Shown: piece by piece, positions 7,976 through 10,581 of the stretch | Numbering within the stretch: the stretch's first letter is position 1 | Layout: each line of letters begins with the position of its first letter | DNA from: SAR92 clade bacterium | GTDB lineage: Bacteria; Pseudomonadota; Gammaproteobacteria; Pseudomonadales; Porticoccaceae | Length of the DNA stretch: 10,581 bases | Direction: 5' to 3' | Assembly: GCA_018607545.1 (NCBI GenBank) | Contig: JABBBF010000095.1 | Span: 1-10,581 of the forward strand | The notes under the pieces: model-generated | Databases searched by the model: none | Told to the model about the DNA's origin: nothing | Seen by the model: only the letters and a program-made list of their open reading frames with translations | Program-made: the position numbers and the translations under genes

Positions 7976-8002
7976 GGATCGGCAGTAAATCTTTTTTCTT
8001 TA
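7976..8002 (-). promoter_or_regulatory. Sigma-28 (FliA) promoter of flagellin copy 1
   Basis: On the minus strand TTTAAAG (TAAAG at 7998-8002) is followed by GCCGATCC (7976-7983), giving TAAA-N15-GCCGATCC against the consensus TAAA-N15-GCCGATAA. Spacing is exact and six of eight -10 bases match. Transcription would begin near 7968-7970, leaving a leader of about 67 bases before the ATG at 7901. The leader ends in GAGGATACTC (7904-7913), which contains the ribosome site and could fold as a tiny hairpin with GGA partly in the loop, a feature that CsrA-type regulators bind. That last point is speculative. Confidence 0.8.
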
Positions 8003-8043
8003 AACTCAGTTTGAAATCAATCTAATAGTAGGTGTGATTATTA

Positions 8044-8079
8044 GGATAAGCCTCTTATTTAAGGGTAAAAGGCTTATCC
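8044..8079 (-). terminator. Stem-loop downstream of flagellin copy 2
   Basis: GGATAAGCC (8044-8052) pairs perfectly with GGCTTATCC (8071-8079), a 9-bp stem with an 18-base loop that itself holds CTTA/TAAG. It lies 48 bases past the copy 2 stop and just upstream of the copy 1 sigma-28 promoter. No strong T-run follows on the minus strand, so it may be a weak terminator or an mRNA 3' stabiliser. Confidence 0.45.
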
Positions 8080-8179
8080 CATAATTCTGTGAGATGCAAA
8101 AAGCTATATCAAAGCTTAACGCACAGGTTAGCCTTTGAGGAGTGTTAGAACGTTCTGCGCCTGCTGGTTTGCTTGAGCT

Positions 8180-9765
8180 AACATTGCCGTGCCAGCCTGT
8201 GCGATAATCTGCGCACGGGCCAATTCAGTTGTCTCAGCAGCATAATCGGCGTCCTCGATACGGCTTCTTGATGCGCTCGTGTTTTGAGAGACATTCATCA
8301 GGTTATCTACGGTGTACTCTAGGCGGTTGATCGCTGCACCGAAGGTGGCGCGTTGCGAGGCAAGGCCCGCAAGGGCAGTATCAAGCGTACTGATAATACC
8401 GGTTGTTTCGGTATCGATCGTCGCGCTGGAACTCATGGCACCACCAAGAGCTACACCAAATACACCTGTACTAGATGCAGTCACGGCGGCAGCACCAGCA
8501 GTACCCTCGGCAACAGTGTCAGCAGTGACAACTGTGATAGTTGGTGCTGATGAGACTGCGGCGGCTGTATCTTGAGTCATGGTTAGGTTGGTGGTGCCTG
8601 CGTAGGTGTAGTCAGCCGTAGCGGAAGTTGTGCTAGCATTTAGGGCTGTGACCAGCGCTGAATTGTCTGTTTCACTGCCTGTTACGGTGTAGCTTGTACC
8701 ATTGGCTGTAATCACATCACCTGCAGCGTAGTCCGTTACATCAATGGCACTGGTGTACAGAGCGGCCGCCGATGCAGCACCTGCTGTAGCTTCAGTTGCG
8801 GTGTAGGCCTTTGCTACAGCAGTGGTTGGATCTGTTGCAACTACCGCCGCCGCATCCTGGGTCATGACAATGTCAGCACCCGAAGTGGAATAGGTATAGG
8901 CTGCTGTTGCAGTAGTGGTGCTGGCATTGAGTGCTGTGATCAAGCTCGAGTTATCTGTTTCACTACCAGTCACAGTGTAAGCTGTACCATTAGAGGTAAT
9001 GATATCGCCCGCATCATAATCTGTGACATCAATAGCGCTAGTATAAACAGCAAAAGCAGTTGCGGAACCTGTCGTGGTGGTTGCGGTTGTAACTGCAACT
9101 GCACCTACAAGTGTAGGGTCAGAGGCAACTGCACCGGCAGCATTAGCTGTTGCCGTAAGTGTTGTGCCACTGGCGGACCAGGTGTATGGAGTTGCAGTGG
9201 TCGCAGTGCTTAGATTCAGAGCAGTAACTAAAGTCGACAGATCGGTTTCAGAACCGGTTGCAGTGAAAGTCTCGCCAGCAATTGTAAGGGTGTCGCTCGC
9301 TGCGTAGTCGCTAATATCAATGGTAGCGGTATAGACGGCAAAAGCATCTACTGCACCGGCTGTTGTCTCAGTATTAGTAAGGGCAATGCTGCCGATGGCG
9401 GTGGGGTCAGAAGCAATAACGCCGCCCGTGTCTGCAGTCATTGTCAGTGTCGTGCCTGATGCGGAGAATGTGTAAGGCGTTGCAGTGGTTGCCGTGCTGG
9501 CGTTCAGTGCAGTGACAAGGGTAGACAGATCGGTTTCAGACCCGGTTGCAGTGTAAGTGACGCCAGCTACAGCAAGGGTATCGCCGGAGCTATAATCACT
9601 GATATCAATTGTTGAGGTGTAGACGGCTGCTGTGGCAGCGGTAACAGTCGAAGATCCGCCAGTGCCATCGGCCATATTAAAGTCGGCAAAGTCAACGGTG
9701 ACAGTTTGAGAATCGTTGGCGCCAATCTGAAAAGACATAACCCCGTTAGAGCCAGAGCCTTCGCT
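8180..9765 (-). repeat. Long exact repeat, unit 2 (1586 bp, inside flagellin copy 2)
   Basis: Partner of 5899-7484 in direct orientation. The boundaries are sharp: the first difference at the promoter-proximal end is 9766 (against 7485), and the identity ends at 8180 (against 5899). The frameshift near 9931 lies about 165 bases outside the tract, in the diverged N-terminal part. Confidence 0.92.
8473..9624 (-). repeat. Four tandem 288-bp repeats in flagellin copy 2
   Basis: Same four 96-codon units as in copy 1: R1 9337-9624, R2 9049-9336, R3 8761-9048, R4 8473-8760. The unit-to-unit differences are identical in both genes, so the array was copied as a block and was not expanded independently. 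Confidence 0.9.
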
Positions 9766-10371
9766 GCCGTTCAAAATAGCCATGCCATTCCACTCTGTAG
9801 CATCAACTATGCGATCAATCTCGTCAGCCAATGCGGCAAACTCTATGTTCAAATTAGAGATATCAGACGGCGAATAGGAATCACTGGTTGCTTGAACTGC
9901 CAGTTCACGCATGCGCTGAAGCATATTGGTGAATTTCAATCGCGGCGCCATCTGCGGTCTGGATCATGGAAATTGCGTCATTAGCATTACGGGCTGCTTG
10001 GTTCAGGCCGTTTATCTGCGACGTCATTTTAGAGCCAATTGCGAGGCCAGCGGCATCGTCACTTGCAGAGTTAATGCGTTTACCGGTTGATAAGCGTTCC
10101 ATGGTTTGTTCCAGGACGCGTTCGTTTTTGGTTAGTGAGTTTGCAGTCACTGTCGCACTAATGTTGGTGTTTATTACGGCCATAATTCTTAACTCCTGAA
10201 TTTGAGGCTCGCCAGTTCAAAAGGGTTGCCTTTAAATATCCAAACTTTCCTGCCTTTAGTGCAGATATGAATTAGATATAGCAAAATGGCCATAAAAAAA
10301 GGCATAACTTTCAGTATGTTAGGAGATTTCAGGGGAGGATTGACACAAGGTGGCAAAGGCGATGCGGCAAG

Positions 10372-10389
10372 CCGGCAAAGAGTTGCCGG
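10372..10389. other. Hairpin in the flaG-flagellin intergenic region
   Basis: CCGGCAA (10372-10378) pairs with TTGCCGG (10383-10389) around a 4-base loop. It lies in the 262-base gap between the flaG stop and flagellin copy 2, about 57 bases past flaG. It has no T-run, so it is at best a factor-assisted terminator or an RNA-stability element. Apart from the AGGAG ribosome site of copy 2 (near 10193-10197) I see nothing else convincing in this gap. Confidence 0.4.
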
Positions 10390-10445
10390 ATTCTAGTTGG
10401 ATATCACGATTTTTGGGCTACTGGGCTATCGAGTCCAGGGTTTTT

Positions 10446-10581
10446 TTAATAAACATCATCAAACAGAATGCCCTTGAGTGACTCCAAGTTGCGGGCAATT
10501 TGCAAAACGGCCTCGCCAGGTAGAGTTCGAACAACCTCGCCAGTGTCCTCATTGGTGACCTGAACCACAACTCTGTTGGAT
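10446..10581 (-). CDS. flaG: FlaG family protein, C-terminal part only (5' end outside window)
   Basis: Reading the minus strand from the right edge gives 44 codons and a TAA stop at 10446-10448. The peptide has the FlaG C-terminal pattern: V-V-V-Q-V-T-N-E-D-T-G-E-V-V-R-T-L-P, then a helix L-Q-I-A-R-N-L and the ending G-I-L-F-D-D-V-Y. FlaG is a small (about 110-150 residue) protein linked to flagellar filaments in Pseudomonas, Vibrio, Aeromonas and Campylobacter, where it affects filament length or assembly. Its exact role is not settled. Here it lies upstream of the flagellin genes in the same direction, while in the common gammaproteobacterial order it follows flagellin and precedes fliD. 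The start and N-terminal half are not visible. Confidence 0.85.
   Translation of the reverse strand, partial: SNRVVVQVTNEDTGEVVRTLPGEAVLQIARNLESLKGILFDDVY

Larger units (their letters stand above)
8128..10183 (-). pseudogene. fliC: Flagellin copy 2, interrupted by a one-base frameshift
   Basis: A second flagellin gene starts at 10183 ([17 protein letters not shown] 9 bases upstream). It reads correctly to I-E-I near residue 84, then shifts frame and stops after 92 residues. The expected sequence resumes one frame over as [11 protein letters not shown] and continues to the stop at 8128. Removing one base (G on the + strand near 9931) restores a 684-residue flagellin with intact D0/D1 arms, the four 96-residue repeats and the ending A-Q-N-V-L-T-L-L-K-G. 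The base does not lie in a homopolymer, which makes a simple sequencing slip less likely, but an assembly error remains possible given the long exact repeat. The first 138 residues differ from copy 1 at about 21 positions, while the inner 528 or so are identical. I find no sigma-28 promoter upstream. As read, it would give no filament subunit. Confidence 0.85.

Noticed and set aside
8128..9951. A separate 607-residue protein starting at the ATG at 9951
   Set aside because: Its first residues (M-A-P-R-L-K-F) are the shifted reading of the flagellin I-E-I region. There is no ribosome site, and the rest is the flagellin frame downstream of the frameshift.
10224..10245. Sigma-54 promoter for flagellin copy 2 (TGG-N10-GCA)
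   Set aside because: Only the GG and GC doublets and one flanking base on each side match; the rest of both boxes is off consensus.
10341..10389. Cyclic-di-GMP riboswitch suggested by repeated GGCAA and GCCGG motifs near a flagellin gene
   Set aside because: The conserved core elements of the GEMM-I class are not present in order on either strand; only the simple CCGGCAA/TTGCCGG hairpin is supported.
10416..10447. Plus-strand terminator (CTGG/CCAG followed by GG and seven T)
   Set aside because: The stem is only 4 bp and no + strand gene ends here; the T-run is the complement of sequence just past the flaG stop.

Overview
The window is a flagellar filament locus. It most resembles a polarly flagellated, probably marine gammaproteobacterium. 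That placement is an inference from three things: the flagellin termini and the neighbouring FlgL, FliD and FlaG; a TPR-linked sulfotransferase of a kind common in marine Proteobacteria; and a moderate GC content. The sequence alone does not give a genus.

Layout. On the + strand, flgL (hook-filament junction protein, 5' end cut by the window edge) is followed by fliD (filament cap). fliD converges on a minus-strand block, with only 22 bases between the two stop codons. Read in its own direction from the right edge, the minus block is: the 3' end of flaG; a flagellin gene (copy 2) broken by one extra base; a second, intact flagellin gene (copy 1) with a clear sigma-28 promoter and two terminator hairpins; and a 1087-residue protein made of two consecutive TPR-plus-sulfotransferase modules.

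How the parts fit. FlgL, flagellin and FliD build the junction, filament and cap, and FlaG is a small filament-associated protein. The double TPR-sulfotransferase is the unexpected partner. Both catalytic modules look intact and resemble tyrosylprotein sulfotransferases (P-loop, catalytic Glu, PAPS-binding Arg/Ser). Its position next to flagellins with a long, nearly lysine/arginine-free, Tyr/Ser/Thr-rich outer domain suggests sulfation of the filament protein or of a glycan on it. This is a hypothesis from context.

The most striking sequence signal is an exact 1586-bp repeat covering the inner part of both flagellin genes (5899-7484 and 8180-9765). The ends of the two genes, normally the conserved parts, differ at many sites, which points to recent gene conversion or an assembly artefact. 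Inside each copy the outer domain is four tandem 96-residue (288-bp) repeats. Copy 2 carries a one-base frameshift near 9931 and has no sigma-28 promoter that I can find, so it looks like a pseudogene or silent donor copy.
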